DNA of 64,000 nt from positions 1 through 64,000 of the forward strand of contig JAEZKZ010000030.1 in the NCBI GenBank assembly GCA_023415305.1, in the 5' to 3' direction. Shown here one piece after another: positions 18,080 through 26,899 of the stretch. This stretch comes from Bacillota bacterium (lineage in GTDB: Bacteria; Bacillota; Clostridia; Acetivibrionales; DSM-1351). Position numbers and translations under genes: made by a program. The notes below the pieces were generated by a model. It ran no database searches. It was not told the DNA's origin and saw nothing but the letters and a program-made list of their open reading frames with translations. Position 1 is the first letter of the stretch. Every line of letters begins with the position of its first letter.

Positions 18080-19075
18080 ATGAAGAAGGTCTGCCTTTAC
18101 ATAGTTTTAATGTTTCTGATAATCATATTTATACCCATGCTGTTTATTCGTGATTTCAGTATTATCCAGCAGCAGATCAGCAGTACCGTAGACAAATCAA
18201 AGAAGGCATTAACGGTGAATGTTTATTTTGCAGACCAGAAAAAAATTGTTAAAATGAAGCTTGAGGATTACATTATAGGGGTAGTAGCAGCTGAAATGCC
18301 GGCCTCCTATGAAATGGAAGCCCTTAAGGCACAAGCTGTTGCAGCAAGAACTTATGCATTGGGGCGGGCCACCAAGCTTTACGGTTCCTCCGAAAATGCT
18401 CATAATGGGGCGGATGTTTGCACCAGTCCAGGCCATTGTCAGGCATGGGTCAGCAAGGATACAGCCATGAGACGCTGGGGGCTTTTTTCCTCATTCAAAT
18501 ACTGGAATAAGATATGTAAAGCTGTAAGTGATACGTCAGGGGAAATTATTGAATATAACAGTGTCATTATAAACCCTCTTTTCCATTCAAACAGTGGAGG
18601 ACATACTGAAAATGTGGAGGATGTGTGGGCAGGAACAGCTGCACCATATTTGCGGGGGGTAGAAAGCCCCGGGGAGGATACCTATTCAGAATACAAAACC
18701 GAAGTTGTATTAGAACAGGAGGATATGGTTAAAAAGCTAAAGTTGTTCTATCCGGATTTAAAACTGAAATCAAAGGACCTTTTGTCCGACACTGAAATCA
18801 AAAAATATTCGTCAGGTGACAGAGTATTGGAAATGAAAATAGGTAATATAACAATAAAAGGCACCGATTTCAGAAAGGTTTTCCAATTGAAGTCCGCTAA
18901 CTTTAAGCTCTCCAGGCTGGCTGACGGGAAAGTGGCAGTTACAACCATAGGGTATGGTCATGGTGTGGGAATGAGTCAATGTGGTGCTAATTATTTGGCA
19001 AAAAAAGGGTATACTTATACAAATATTTTGAAATATTATTATCAGGGAGTCAATTTAAACAAGATTTCCAATTAG
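18080..19075 (+). CDS. spoIID: Stage II sporulation protein D (lytic transglycosylase)
   Basis: 331 residues. The start at 18080 (MKKVCLYIV) follows GGGGGGTTAAT and begins a membrane anchor (~5-25); the frame extends upstream to 17978 only through the structured leader. SpoIID cleaves glycan strands during engulfment, with SpoIIM and SpoIIP, at the mother-cell membrane. Family motifs are present: V-V-A-A-E-M-P (catalytic Glu), A-L-K-A-Q-A-V-A-A-R-T-Y-A and the C-terminal G-Y-G-H-G-V-G-M-S-Q-C-G-A. The order murA-spoIID-spoIIQ is the conserved sporulation arrangement. Confidence 0.95.
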   Translation: MKKVCLYIVLMFLIIIFIPMLFIRDFSIIQQQISSTVDKSKKALTVNVYFADQKKIVKMKLEDYIIGVVAAEMPASYEMEALKAQAVAARTYALGRATKLYGSSENAHNGADVCTSPGHCQAWVSKDTAMRRWGLFSSFKYWNKICKAVSDTSGEIIEYNSVIINPLFHSNSGGHTENVEDVWAGTAAPYLRGVESPGEDTYSEYKTEVVLEQEDMVKKLKLFYPDLKLKSKDLLSDTEIKKYSSGDRVLEMKIGNITIKGTDFRKVFQLKSANFKLSRLADGKVAVTTIGYGHGVGMSQCGANYLAKKGYTYTNILKYYYQGVNLNKISN

Positions 19076-19149
19076 AGATACCGCACAGGATAATGAATAA
19101 ATGGGAGAATACTCAGTGATTAAATTGTAAGTTTAATTTCCATCTTTAT

Positions 19150-19178
19150 GTATATTGTTGCCAATATAGGAAACAATA
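19150..19178 (+). promoter_or_regulatory. Probable sigma-F promoter of spoIIQ
   Basis: GTATA, 14-nt spacer, then GGAAACAATA, ending 24 nt before the spoIIQ ATG. It fits the sigma-F consensus GYATA / GGnnAnAnTR at every defined position. Sigma-F control of spoIIQ in the forespore is established in Bacillus and Clostridioides. Confidence 0.65.
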
Positions 19179-19202
19179 ATTAATGGAGGTGGAATATATA
19201 TT

Positions 19203-20000
19203 ATGAAGAAACTTATTCCAGACGAAAAGAATTGGAAAAACAAACTGTCAAAATTCTTTAATAATAGGGGATTTTACGTAATATTGGCAGTTTGTATAAT
19301 CATTGTGGCAGCCACGGCTATATTTGTAACTACTCAAAACATGAACTCACCTGATACCGGTATTAACAGCGAAGGAAAAATAATTCCCGGTGAAGCCAAT
19401 GCTAATCAGCCAGTACAGGATGACCCTGCAAAAGCAGTTGCAGCTGGTGCAGCAACAAAAAATTCAGCAAATCAGTCACCTGCTTCTAGCACTGCAAAAG
19501 AGCCGGCTAAGAGTTCAGCACCGGCAAAAGACAAAACCACTGCATCAAGCAAAGTCCTTACATTTATCCGACCTGTCGAAGGTGATATTATGAAGGACTA
19601 CACCAGAGATGTAAACACTTTCTCAGAGTCAAAGACATTGGGCGACATAAGAGCTCACTCAGGTCTTGATTTTAAAGTAGATAAGCTTACCAAGGTAAGA
19701 GCTGTTGCAGACGGAACAGTTTCACTGGTTGAGGACAATGCAAATGGTATCACTGTTGAAATCACTCATGGCACCAGCGGTTTGAAGACCAGATATGCAG
19801 GTCTGTCAAAGCAGGGACTGGAGGATATAAGCTGCGGGTTAAAAGTTAAGGCCAATGAAATCATAGGTCTTGTAGGTGACCCTATTCAGAGTGAATGTGA
19901 AGATGGTGCGCATCTTCATTTCGAAGTTTTGAAAAATGGAAAATCTGTTGACCCGGTGCCATATTTAAAGGCAGCTACTACAACAAACAAGGCTAAATAA
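19203..20000 (+). CDS. spoIIQ: SpoIIQ-type M23 (LytM) endopeptidase
   Basis: 265 residues: short basic N-terminus, one membrane segment (~24-45), an Ala/Lys/Ser-rich linker (~65-115), then an M23 domain. Zinc ligand motifs H-S-G-L-D-F and G-A-H-L-H-F-E-V are both intact. This resembles clostridial SpoIIQ, which keeps the metal site, rather than Bacillus SpoIIQ, which has lost part of it. In the forespore membrane it would form the SpoIIQ-SpoIIIAH channel across the intermembrane space. Its position directly after spoIID and the sigma-F-like promoter support the assignment. The ATG is preceded by GGAGGTGG. Confidence 0.88.
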   Translation: MKKLIPDEKNWKNKLSKFFNNRGFYVILAVCIIIVAATAIFVTTQNMNSPDTGINSEGKIIPGEANANQPVQDDPAKAVAAGAATKNSANQSPASSTAKEPAKSSAPAKDKTTASSKVLTFIRPVEGDIMKDYTRDVNTFSESKTLGDIRAHSGLDFKVDKLTKVRAVADGTVSLVEDNANGITVEITHGTSGLKTRYAGLSKQGLEDISCGLKVKANEIIGLVGDPIQSECEDGAHLHFEVLKNGKSVDPVPYLKAATTTNKAK

Positions 20001-20058
20001 TTACAATTAAGAATAATGAGTAATTACTAAATAATAAAATAGAAATTAAATAAATAGC

Positions 20059-20092
20059 GGAACCTCTATTTAATGAGGTTCCATTTATTGTT
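20059..20092 (+). terminator. Terminator after spoIIQ
   Basis: GGAACCTC, 8-nt loop, GAGGTTCC, then ATTTATTGTT. The stem can be extended by flanking AAATA/TTATT. Confidence 0.75.
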
Positions 20093-20185
20093 CAGAAAAA
20101 CATTATTATTCGTTAATGATATACTTGTTTTAAATAGCTTTTAAAGGGTATAAAAGCAGTAATACATACTAAAGGAGAGTCGTTT

Positions 20186-20692
20186 ATGAGTAATGTGAAA
20201 CAGATTATTGAATACGCCATGAGAATGGAAAATGATGCTCAGGAGTTTTACAGCTACAATTTGGAGAGAGTTCACTCAGAAGAACATAAAAAGTTATTTG
20301 AGGAACTGGCTGAAATGGAAAAAACTCATTATGCTGTTTTAAACAGTATTTATGACTTGCTGAAGATCACCCCTCCGCCAATAGAACTTTCCTGGGTGGT
20401 TGACGATACATCCAGAGAGAAAAATGTAGCTATAATAGCTGACAACTCTGAGTTGATATCTAATGAACAGGCTGTATCCGATCTGGCTATTATAAGGATG
20501 GCATATTTAATGGAAAGTGATTTTGCGCTGTTTTATTCAAATGCCGCAAATCAGGTTGAAGACGAGGAGGCCAAGAGATTTCTGCTTGAACTTGCCGATT
20601 GGGAGAAAAAGCATGAGACAATGTTCAAGGTAAGATATGAAAAGCTGCTTAAGCAGAGCTGGAGTGATGTTGCAGGTATTATATTTAAATAG
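20186..20692 (+). CDS. Ferritin-like / rubrerythrin-like di-iron protein
   Basis: 168 residues, predicted as a four-helix bundle without a rubredoxin domain. Two E-x-x-x-x-[EH] iron-ligand blocks are visible: an M-E-N-D-A-Q-E-F-Y helix followed by L-A-E-M-E-K-T-H, then L-M-E-S-D-F-A-L-F-Y followed by L-A-D-W-E-K-K-H. Such proteins bind a di-iron centre and act in iron handling or peroxide detoxification in anaerobes. AAAGGAG precedes the ATG. It is monocistronic, flanked by terminators on both sides. The exact substrate is not determinable. Confidence 0.8.
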   Translation: MSNVKQIIEYAMRMENDAQEFYSYNLERVHSEEHKKLFEELAEMEKTHYAVLNSIYDLLKITPPPIELSWVVDDTSREKNVAIIADNSELISNEQAVSDLAIIRMAYLMESDFALFYSNAANQVEDEEAKRFLLELADWEKKHETMFKVRYEKLLKQSWSDVAGIIFK

Positions 20693-20746
20693 TATTAAGC
20701 ACAGACATAAATAGAGAGAATATATTTGGGGATTTATCAAATGAAG

Positions 20747-20798
20747 GCACCGTAGAAATCCCGGGTGGAAAGGAAACCCGGAATATCTACGGTGCTTT
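20747..20798 (+). terminator. Two-tier hairpin after the ferritin-like gene
   Basis: The outer stem GCACCGTAGA / TCTACGGTGC encloses an inner stem CCGGGT / ACCCGG, and TTT follows. It is probably a terminator, although the T-run is short. Confidence 0.6.
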
Positions 20799-20876
20799 AA
20801 CGGTAAATTGAAGTTGAATCCTTCACTTTCGTCTTAACCTTAACCCTCATCTTTCAGCCAACAGTAAATTCCTTAC

Positions 20877-21083
20877 TCATATTTTATATTCTCGGCAGTT
20901 TGTAGTATCAAATCTATTTTGGTTATCCATGGGGCATCGTTTATAGATTCCATATTGATAATGAGTCATTAATTCCGCATTCCCTTTATCAGTTGCATGA
21001 CCCAGAATTTTGGCCAGCCCTTTTACTTGATAATTCGCACAACAAAGTGCAACATGAGGATTTTCTCGAATATGTGTACATTT
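20877..21083 (-). pseudogene. Remnant of a PPOX-type flavin-binding protein
   Basis: The minus strand reads about 68 codons without interruption to a TGA: T-H-I-R-E-N-P-H-V-A-L-C-C, then G-L-A-K-I-L-G-H-A and later D-N-Q-N-R-F. The N-P-x-V-A-L-C-C ... Y-Q-[VI]-K-G-x-A segment is typical of pyridoxamine-5'-phosphate-oxidase-like proteins. A TAG lies immediately upstream in frame (21084-21086), and there is no start codon or ribosome binding site. It is a C-terminal-to-middle piece of a decayed gene, part of the 571-bp gap between the ferritin-like gene and ddl. Confidence 0.5.
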
Positions 21084-21183
21084 CTAAAAGCAAGTATCGA
21101 TTTTCTTGTATTATTGGTTCTTAAATAGTAAAATGTAAAATATAATTTAAATGGTACCATAAAAAGCTGGTACCGATTAGTAT

Positions 21184-21263
21184 ACGAAGTCTTCCGAGGA
21201 CTTCGTGCATGTGGCTCAACACCACAGAAGTGTCAAAGCCATAATATGGCTTAGGAGGTTAAT
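21184..21263 (+). promoter_or_regulatory. Hairpin-array leader of ddl
   Basis: Three consecutive hairpins: ACGAAGTC/GACTTCGT (21184-21206), TGTGG/CCACA (21210-21226) and AAGCCAT-aat-ATGGCTT (21236-21252). The third abuts the AGGAGG ribosome binding site (21253-21258) and the ATG at 21264. The third hairpin plus TTAGGAGGTTAATATG closely matches the end of the spoIID leader. A TATAAT lies at 21141-21146, but no good -35 box at the right spacing was seen. Confidence 0.5.
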
Positions 21264-22418
21264 ATGGCAAAAAAAAGAGTAGCTGTAATATTCGGGGGAC
21301 AATCCTCTGAACATGAGGTGTCAAGGGTTTCGGCTCAATCGGTAATTGAGAATATAGATAGAGAAAAATACGATATTGTTATGATAGGTATTACAAAGGA
21401 AGGTCAATGGCTTACATATGAAGGCCCTACCAATAAAATTGGCAGCGGAGAATGGGAAAAGCTTGCGTTAACTGCCGCTCAGGAGAGAAACCCAAATACT
21501 CTGCATATGACTACCGGGAGTAATCAGACATGTACACAACCGGAGGAGTTGGCTGTAAGCAATACAGCAAGAGGTATCTTCGGTGAAAGCGCAAAAGAAC
21601 CTATAGATGTAGTATTTCCGGTGCTGCATGGCTGTAACGGTGAAGACGGTACTATTCAGGGTCTGTTTGAACTGGCAGGTATACCCTATGTTGGCTGCGG
21701 GGTTCTGGGCTCTGCTGTCGGTATGGATAAGGCCTATACCAAAATAATATTTGAAAAGGAAGGCCTGCCCCAGGGGGATTATCTTGTATTTAACAGAAAA
21801 CAGGTCAACTTCCGTATTGACGAAGTAATAGATGAAATTGAGGGCAGGCTTACATATCCCTGCTTTGTTAAACCTTCAAATGCAGGTTCTTCTGTAGGGG
21901 TTAACAAGGCTTCAAACAGGGAACAATTGAAAAGGGCTCTTGAGATTGCAGCAAAGAATGACAGACGGATTCTGGTTGAGGAATTTATTGACGGAAGAGA
22001 GATAGAATGTGCAGTGCTTGGAAACGACAATCCGATAGCTTCAACTGTAGGAGAGGTTATTCCATGTAATGAATTCTATGATTATGAGGCAAAATATCAA
22101 GTAGGTGATGATTCAAGGGTAATGATACCGGCTGAAAATCTATCGGCCGAAACTGTGCAAAAGATAAGGGAGTATGCAGTCAGAGCATTCAAATGCCTTG
22201 ATTGTGCCGGGCTTTCAAGAGTAGATTTCTTTGTACATAAGGATACAGGTGAAATATATATTAACGAAATTAATACACTTCCCGGATTTACACAGATCAG
22301 TATGTATCCCAAATTGTGGGCTGCTAGCGGGATACCTTATTCTGAACTGATTGACAGGCTTATTGAACTGGCCTATGAAAGATATGAAGACTGTAAGAGG
22401 GAGTATACTAATTCCTGA
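21264..22418 (+). CDS. ddl: D-alanine--D-alanine ligase
   Basis: 384 residues, an ATP-grasp enzyme joining two D-Ala for peptidoglycan precursors in the cytoplasm. The N-terminus has the family F-G-G-Q-S-S-E-H-E-V-S signature. Central V-L-H-G-C-N-G-E-D-G-T-I-Q-G and K-P-S-N-A-G-S-S-V-G-V form the substrate and ATP-binding regions. E-I-N-T-L-P-G-F-T carries the metal and D-Ala-binding residues near the C-terminus. The start has AGGAGG at ideal spacing. The gene stands alone between a decayed region and the ywiB-like/argS pair. The structured leader suggests post-transcriptional control, which is inference. Confidence 0.96.
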   Translation: MAKKRVAVIFGGQSSEHEVSRVSAQSVIENIDREKYDIVMIGITKEGQWLTYEGPTNKIGSGEWEKLALTAAQERNPNTLHMTTGSNQTCTQPEELAVSNTARGIFGESAKEPIDVVFPVLHGCNGEDGTIQGLFELAGIPYVGCGVLGSAVGMDKAYTKIIFEKEGLPQGDYLVFNRKQVNFRIDEVIDEIEGRLTYPCFVKPSNAGSSVGVNKASNREQLKRALEIAAKNDRRILVEEFIDGREIECAVLGNDNPIASTVGEVIPCNEFYDYEAKYQVGDDSRVMIPAENLSAETVQKIREYAVRAFKCLDCAGLSRVDFFVHKDTGEIYINEINTLPGFTQISMYPKLWAASGIPYSELIDRLIELAYERYEDCKREYTNS

Positions 22419-22569
22419 TTTTTGTTAACAACTAAAAACCTTTTTATTAAAATTGCTCCTTCTAGTTGAAAAAGATGTGTGATATATATATTATAACGTA
22501 TAGGTTCAAAAGAAGTAAAAGTTGTGTAATTTGAATTGAAGGTATGAGATGAATTGAGGAGGAACACGA

Positions 22570-23037
22570 ATGAGTAAGGATGTGATAATTAATGTAAAGG
22601 GTACTCAGACTGATCCGGAAAACGATCAGAATACTCTTGAACTTATCACAGAAGGAAAGTATTATCAAAAAGGTAATAATTACTATATAACCTATAAGGA
22701 AAGTGAAGTAACAGGAATGGTCGGGACCACTACTACTTTAAAGGTCTGTGACGGAGTTGTTACCTTGATGAGATTTGGAAAGGTAAACTCGCAGTTTGTT
22801 TTCCAAAAGGGACAAAAACATATCTCATCCTACGAAACAGAGTATGGGGTTTTTACTATAGGTGTATACGCTAATAATGTTGACATAAATATAGATGATT
22901 CAGGCGGAGAAATTCGTGTAGGCTATCTGATTGAGATAGACAATCATAACACCGGAAGAAATGATTTTTATATGCAAATTAGAGAGGTAGGAACTGTAAA
23001 TGAAAAACATAACAGAGGAAATACGCCAGCAAATTAA
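22570..23037 (+). CDS. YwiB-type protein (DUF1934)
   Basis: 155 residues, predicted as a lipocalin-like beta-barrel with no catalytic motif. It begins D-V-I-I-N-V-K-G-T-Q and carries L-I-T-E-G-K-Y-Y and Y-x-E-S-E-V-T-G-M, characteristic of DUF1934. The family commonly sits directly upstream of argS, as here: the reading frames overlap by 38 bp, so translation is probably coupled. GAGGAGG precedes the ATG. Its function is unknown. Confidence 0.8.
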   Translation: MSKDVIINVKGTQTDPENDQNTLELITEGKYYQKGNNYYITYKESEVTGMVGTTTTLKVCDGVVTLMRFGKVNSQFVFQKGQKHISSYETEYGVFTIGVYANNVDINIDDSGGEIRVGYLIEIDNHNTGRNDFYMQIREVGTVNEKHNRGNTPAN

Positions 23038-24694
23038 AGGGACAGTGCAGAGCTCGGTCAAAAAAGCCATAGAAGCCGGAGAACTACCCCAGCTTGAAAT
23101 CACTGATATAGCTATTGAAATACCAAGAGAAAAGGGACACGGTGACTTTTCAACCAATATAGCCATGCAGATAACAAAGGTAGCAAAGAAAGCACCACGT
23201 CAAATTGCTGAAACTATTATTAAAAATATGGATTTAAGTAATACTTATATAGTTGAGGTTGCCTGTGCAGGTCCGGGATTCATTAACTTTACTCTGGACA
23301 CAAAGTACCTTTATGACGCTGTCAGAATAATAAAGGAAGAAAAGGAACAGTACGGACGAATTAACATTGGCAATGGTAAGAAGGTAATGGTAGAGTTTGT
23401 AAGTGCCAATCCTACCGGGCCTTTGCACATGGGTAATGCCCGCGGAGGAGCCCTTGGAGACTGTATAGCAAGTGTTCTTGATGCGGCCGGCTATGATGTT
23501 ACCAGAGAATTTCTTATAAATGATGCAGGCAATCAGATTGAAAAATTCGGAATATCCCTTGAAGCCAGATATATTCAGCTTATAAAGGGAGAAGATGCCA
23601 TTGAGTTTCCCGAGGATGGCTATCACGGAGAGGATATTATCGAGCACATGAAGGAGTTTATCGCTTTAAACGGTGATAAATATATTGATGTGCCTTCTGA
23701 AGAAAGAAAAAAGGTTTTTGTAGATTTTGCACTTCCAAGAAATATTCAAAGAATAAGGGAAGGTCTCGAAAGTTATGGAATCAATTTTGACGTGTGGTTT
23801 TCAGAACAGACTCTTCATAAAAGCGGAGAGGTAATGCAGACCATTGAACTCCTTAAAAAGAATAACTGTACTGTTGAAAACGACGGTGCTCTCTGGTTGA
23901 AAGGTTCAGTTATCGGTAGTGACAAGGATGAGGTCCTTATCAGGAATAACGGTATTCCGACCTACTTCGCGGCAGACATTGCCTACCACCGCAACAAGTT
24001 TGAGACCAGAGGTTTTGAATGGGTAATCAATCTTTGGGGTGCAGACCACCATGGCCACGTTGCCAGGATGAAAGCTGCCATGGCTGCTATCGGAATTAAT
24101 CCAGACAAGCTTGACGTCGTGCTGTTTCAGCTGGTTCGTCTGTACAGAAACGGCGAAATTGCAAGAATGTCCAAGAGAACAGGCAAATCCATTTCCTTGA
24201 TGGATTTGGTGGAGGAAGTTGGCAGGGACGGAGTAAGGTTCTTCTTCAATACTAAGGCGTCCGGCAGCCATCTTGACTTTGATCTTGATCTTGCTGTCAA
24301 GCAGTCAAATGAAAACCCTGTGTTCTATGTACAATATGCTCATGCAAGAATATGCAGCATGCTCAAGCTGTTGGAGAGCGAAGGAATTATTATACCCGAG
24401 GTTAATGCTGCAAAGCTTGAACTCCTCGAGAAGCAGGAGGAACTTGAGCTTATAAAGAAGCTTTCTGAATATCCTGACGAAGTGAGAATAGCTGCTGAAA
24501 CACTTGAACCAAGCAGGCTTACAAGATACGTGCAGGAAGTAGCTGCCTCCTTCCACAGCTTCTATACCAATTGCAGGGTAAAGGGCGAGGAAGAGGAACT
24601 GATGAAGGCAAGACTGGTACTTGTAGATTCCACAAGAATAGTTATAAGGAATGTGCTTGATTTGCTGAGCATCAGCGCGCCTGAGAGGATGTAA
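23000..24694 (+). CDS. argS: Arginyl-tRNA synthetase
   Basis: 564 residues, class I aminoacyl-tRNA synthetase charging tRNA-Arg. The HIGH-like motif appears as N-P-T-G-P-L-H-M-G-N (~residues 135-144). A KMSKS-like loop is R-M-S-K-R-T-G-K (~395). The C-terminal anticodon-binding domain ends with the typical V-L-D-L-L-S-I-S-A-P-E-R-M. The ATG lies inside the end of the DUF1934 gene after GAGAGGTAGG. Length is normal for the family. Confidence 0.96.
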   Translation: MKNITEEIRQQIKGTVQSSVKKAIEAGELPQLEITDIAIEIPREKGHGDFSTNIAMQITKVAKKAPRQIAETIIKNMDLSNTYIVEVACAGPGFINFTLDTKYLYDAVRIIKEEKEQYGRINIGNGKKVMVEFVSANPTGPLHMGNARGGALGDCIASVLDAAGYDVTREFLINDAGNQIEKFGISLEARYIQLIKGEDAIEFPEDGYHGEDIIEHMKEFIALNGDKYIDVPSEERKKVFVDFALPRNIQRIREGLESYGINFDVWFSEQTLHKSGEVMQTIELLKKNNCTVENDGALWLKGSVIGSDKDEVLIRNNGIPTYFAADIAYHRNKFETRGFEWVINLWGADHHGHVARMKAAMAAIGINPDKLDVVLFQLVRLYRNGEIARMSKRTGKSISLMDLVEEVGRDGVRFFFNTKASGSHLDFDLDLAVKQSNENPVFYVQYAHARICSMLKLLESEGIIIPEVNAAKLELLEKQEELELIKKLSEYPDEVRIAAETLEPSRLTRYVQEVAASFHSFYTNCRVKGEEEELMKARLVLVDSTRIVIRNVLDLLSISAPERM

Positions 24695-24701
24695 AGATTA
24701 T

Positions 24702-24738
24702 AAAAGAGTAATGCCCTTTTGCAGGGCATTACTCTTTT
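24702..24738. terminator. Terminator between argS and the chemotaxis receptor
   Basis: A perfect 15-bp stem (AAAAGAGTAATGCCC / GGGCATTACTCTTTT) with a 7-nt loop lies between two convergent genes. The A/T ends let it act in both directions. Confidence 0.85.
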
Positions 24739-24845
24739 ACCTGAACTCCCTATTGTTATTTTATACAATTCACTGCTTTTATGAAATTCAGGGCTTGTGT
24801 AGCAAGGCTACCCAACTTTATCACTATTCACTCTTTACTGCTTTA

Positions 24846-26540
24846 CTATATCGTAAAGTTAGATACATAATCCTTCAAATTCTCGGAAGCAGCTTTAGAC
24901 CCCTGTGAAATTTTAACTACTTCATTTCCCTTTTCCATAATTTCTGCAGCTTTTATAGCTATGTTAGTAGTTCCCTCGGCAGACTCGTTGGTAGATATTG
25001 TGACTTCATTGATAGCTTTCATCATATTGCTGATGGCAACCAGAAGTTCTTGAGAGGTTGAGCTGAAAGCCAGTACCAATTCATCAATATGGGCAGCATC
25101 CCTGCTATATTGCTCACTGTTTTCAACCTGGTTGTTATAGTCGTTGATAACAGTTGCTTCAATAAAGGACAGAATGTTCTGAGAGCTTGTAACGAGATGT
25201 TCCACCGCGCTTAAAACACTCTTTGTAACCCCCTGTATTTCACCGACAGCTTTCTTTGAGTCTTCTGCAAGTTTCCTGATTTCATCAGCTACCACGGCAA
25301 ATCCGCGGCCTGCTTCACCCGCACGGGAGGCTTCAATTGCGGCGTTAAGAGCCAACAGGTTTGTCTGGCTGGTAATCTGCATTATGGCATCCGATAACAA
25401 TCGTATTTGTTCAATGGACTTACTTTGCTCAATGGCGCTGGTGAGCTCGGAGTTGGTTTCTTTATATATATTGTAAGCATATTCCTTTGCTTCTTTTGCC
25501 GAATTTTTTAACGTAAGTGCTCTCGTGCTGATTTCCTGAGCAGCAAAGGAGGTTTCCTGAGCTTTAGTTGCTATATTTCCTACTGCTGCTTCTATTTCGG
25601 CAGAGGTAGCATTCATTTCCTCCATCGTTGCAGCAGTTTGCTGCATCCCCGCAGAGAGCTGCTCAGTTGTAGCCGATACATCCTCAATGTTCCCGCTAAG
25701 GTCGGAAATCCGATTGTCGGTAAGGGTAGCAGCCTCGTTAATTCTGTCAGATTCCTGTATAACCGACTTGATTATACCCTGAATTGACTGCTGCAGCCTG
25801 TTGGCAGAATTTGAAATCTGACCCAGTTCACCTCTGAGCCTTAAGCTGCTTTCATCAAGCTTATGACTGAAATCACCTTCAGAGAATTTATTCAATTGAA
25901 CATTTATTTTACCTATAGCTTTACTGAAGGAATGTCCTATAAAAAAGGCAAGAGCTGCGCCAACAATAAGTGCGCAAATGATTAGTAGTGCTATGTTTTT
26001 AAAAATATTTGAAATCTGTTTGTCTACCATCGCCTTTTCAACCCCAACAAACCACATTCCAATTACTTCGCCTTTATCATCCTTAAGTGGAGAGTAGTAT
26101 GTAAATACATTTTTTCCTACAACCTCTGCTTCTCCATGATAGTTTTTACCCTCTTTCAGGACTGTGCTGATAACCACTTCGGAAGCCTTGGTACCTATAG
26201 CTCTTTTTCCATCTTCAAGAAGTACATTCGTAGCTACCCGGGTATCCCCCATAAATATTGTAGCGAGATAACCGCTTTCTTTTTGGATGGTATCAACGAA
26301 TTCGGTGGAATCATTCATTTTTTCCTTTCCTTTATAGAGTACTCCGTCTTTTATACTCCATTCTCCGTTAAATCTTTCATCAAGAAAGGCCAGAGAAAGT
26401 CTGGCATTTTTCTCTATATTAGTTTGATAGTTTGCCTGAATTACGCCTGATACCTTGAAATACACAAGCAAAAAAACTGTAAGGGCAAAAAGCATTAAGA
26501 TTGCTGAAAAGGATAAAACAAGCCTTGCCTTTATCTTCAT
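24846..26540 (-). CDS. Methyl-accepting chemotaxis protein
   Basis: 564 residues: TM1 (~8-30), an extracellular single-Cache-like sensor (~35-185, including Y-Y-S-P-L-K-D and G-M-W-F-V-G-V), TM2 (~190-212), HAMP, then a long coiled signalling domain. The conserved hairpin tip is present around residues 400-430 (L-N-A-A-I-E-A-S-R-A-G-E-A-G-R-G-F-A-V-V-A-D-E-I-R-K-L-A), the site that contacts CheA/CheW. The ligand is unknown. It is the only confident - strand gene in the window. The start is preceded by AAGGAG, and a sigma-D-like promoter lies upstream, consistent with membership of the motility regulon. Confidence 0.94.
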   Translation of the reverse strand: MKIKARLVLSFSAILMLFALTVFLLVYFKVSGVIQANYQTNIEKNARLSLAFLDERFNGEWSIKDGVLYKGKEKMNDSTEFVDTIQKESGYLATIFMGDTRVATNVLLEDGKRAIGTKASEVVISTVLKEGKNYHGEAEVVGKNVFTYYSPLKDDKGEVIGMWFVGVEKAMVDKQISNIFKNIALLIICALIVGAALAFFIGHSFSKAIGKINVQLNKFSEGDFSHKLDESSLRLRGELGQISNSANRLQQSIQGIIKSVIQESDRINEAATLTDNRISDLSGNIEDVSATTEQLSAGMQQTAATMEEMNATSAEIEAAVGNIATKAQETSFAAQEISTRALTLKNSAKEAKEYAYNIYKETNSELTSAIEQSKSIEQIRLLSDAIMQITSQTNLLALNAAIEASRAGEAGRGFAVVADEIRKLAEDSKKAVGEIQGVTKSVLSAVEHLVTSSQNILSFIEATVINDYNNQVENSEQYSRDAAHIDELVLAFSSTSQELLVAISNMMKAINEVTISTNESAEGTTNIAIKAAEIMEKGNEVVKISQGSKAASENLKDYVSNFTI

Positions 26541-26723
26541 TTAAGTCAACTCCTTATTTACATTTTATATTTGGGAAATTGTTATCTCATAATATTTTAT
26601 AAATATCAAATACCCTTTAATGATACAAAATAACATGATGATATAAAATAACATGAAAAACAAAAACAGATTTCATAGTATGATGTCGAATATAAGCAAA
26701 AAAATGTTGTTCCATCTACTAGA

Positions 26724-26750
26724 TTATCGTCAGACTTGCTAAAATATTTA
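26724..26750 (-). promoter_or_regulatory. Sigma-D promoter of the chemotaxis receptor
   Basis: Read on the minus strand: TAAA, 15-nt spacer, GACGATAA, about 184 nt upstream of the receptor start. There is one mismatch to the GCCGATAA consensus, with perfect spacing. It lies in the 359-bp gap 26541-26899 shared with the divergent SLH gene. Confidence 0.55.
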
Positions 26751-26829
26751 CATGTAGATTTTAGGAGAATTATGCTTATTCCCGGTATTTGGTATTTAAC
26801 CGAATCTCACCATTGTAATGAAACTTTAA

Positions 26830-26856
26830 TAAAAAATATCCAAAAAAAGCCGATAT
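26830..26856 (+). promoter_or_regulatory. Perfect sigma-D promoter of the SLH gene
   Basis: TAAA, 15-nt spacer, GCCGATAT exactly matches the Bacillus sigma-D consensus, 43 nt before the ATG at 26900. Confidence 0.75.
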
Positions 26857-26899
26857 AATAAGATATACAGAAAATTTGATTAACACAGGGGTCAAATAA

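Noticed and set aside
24711..24908. 65-codon + frame downstream of argS
   Set aside because: It starts inside the terminator hairpin and runs antisense into the chemotaxis receptor; no binding site.
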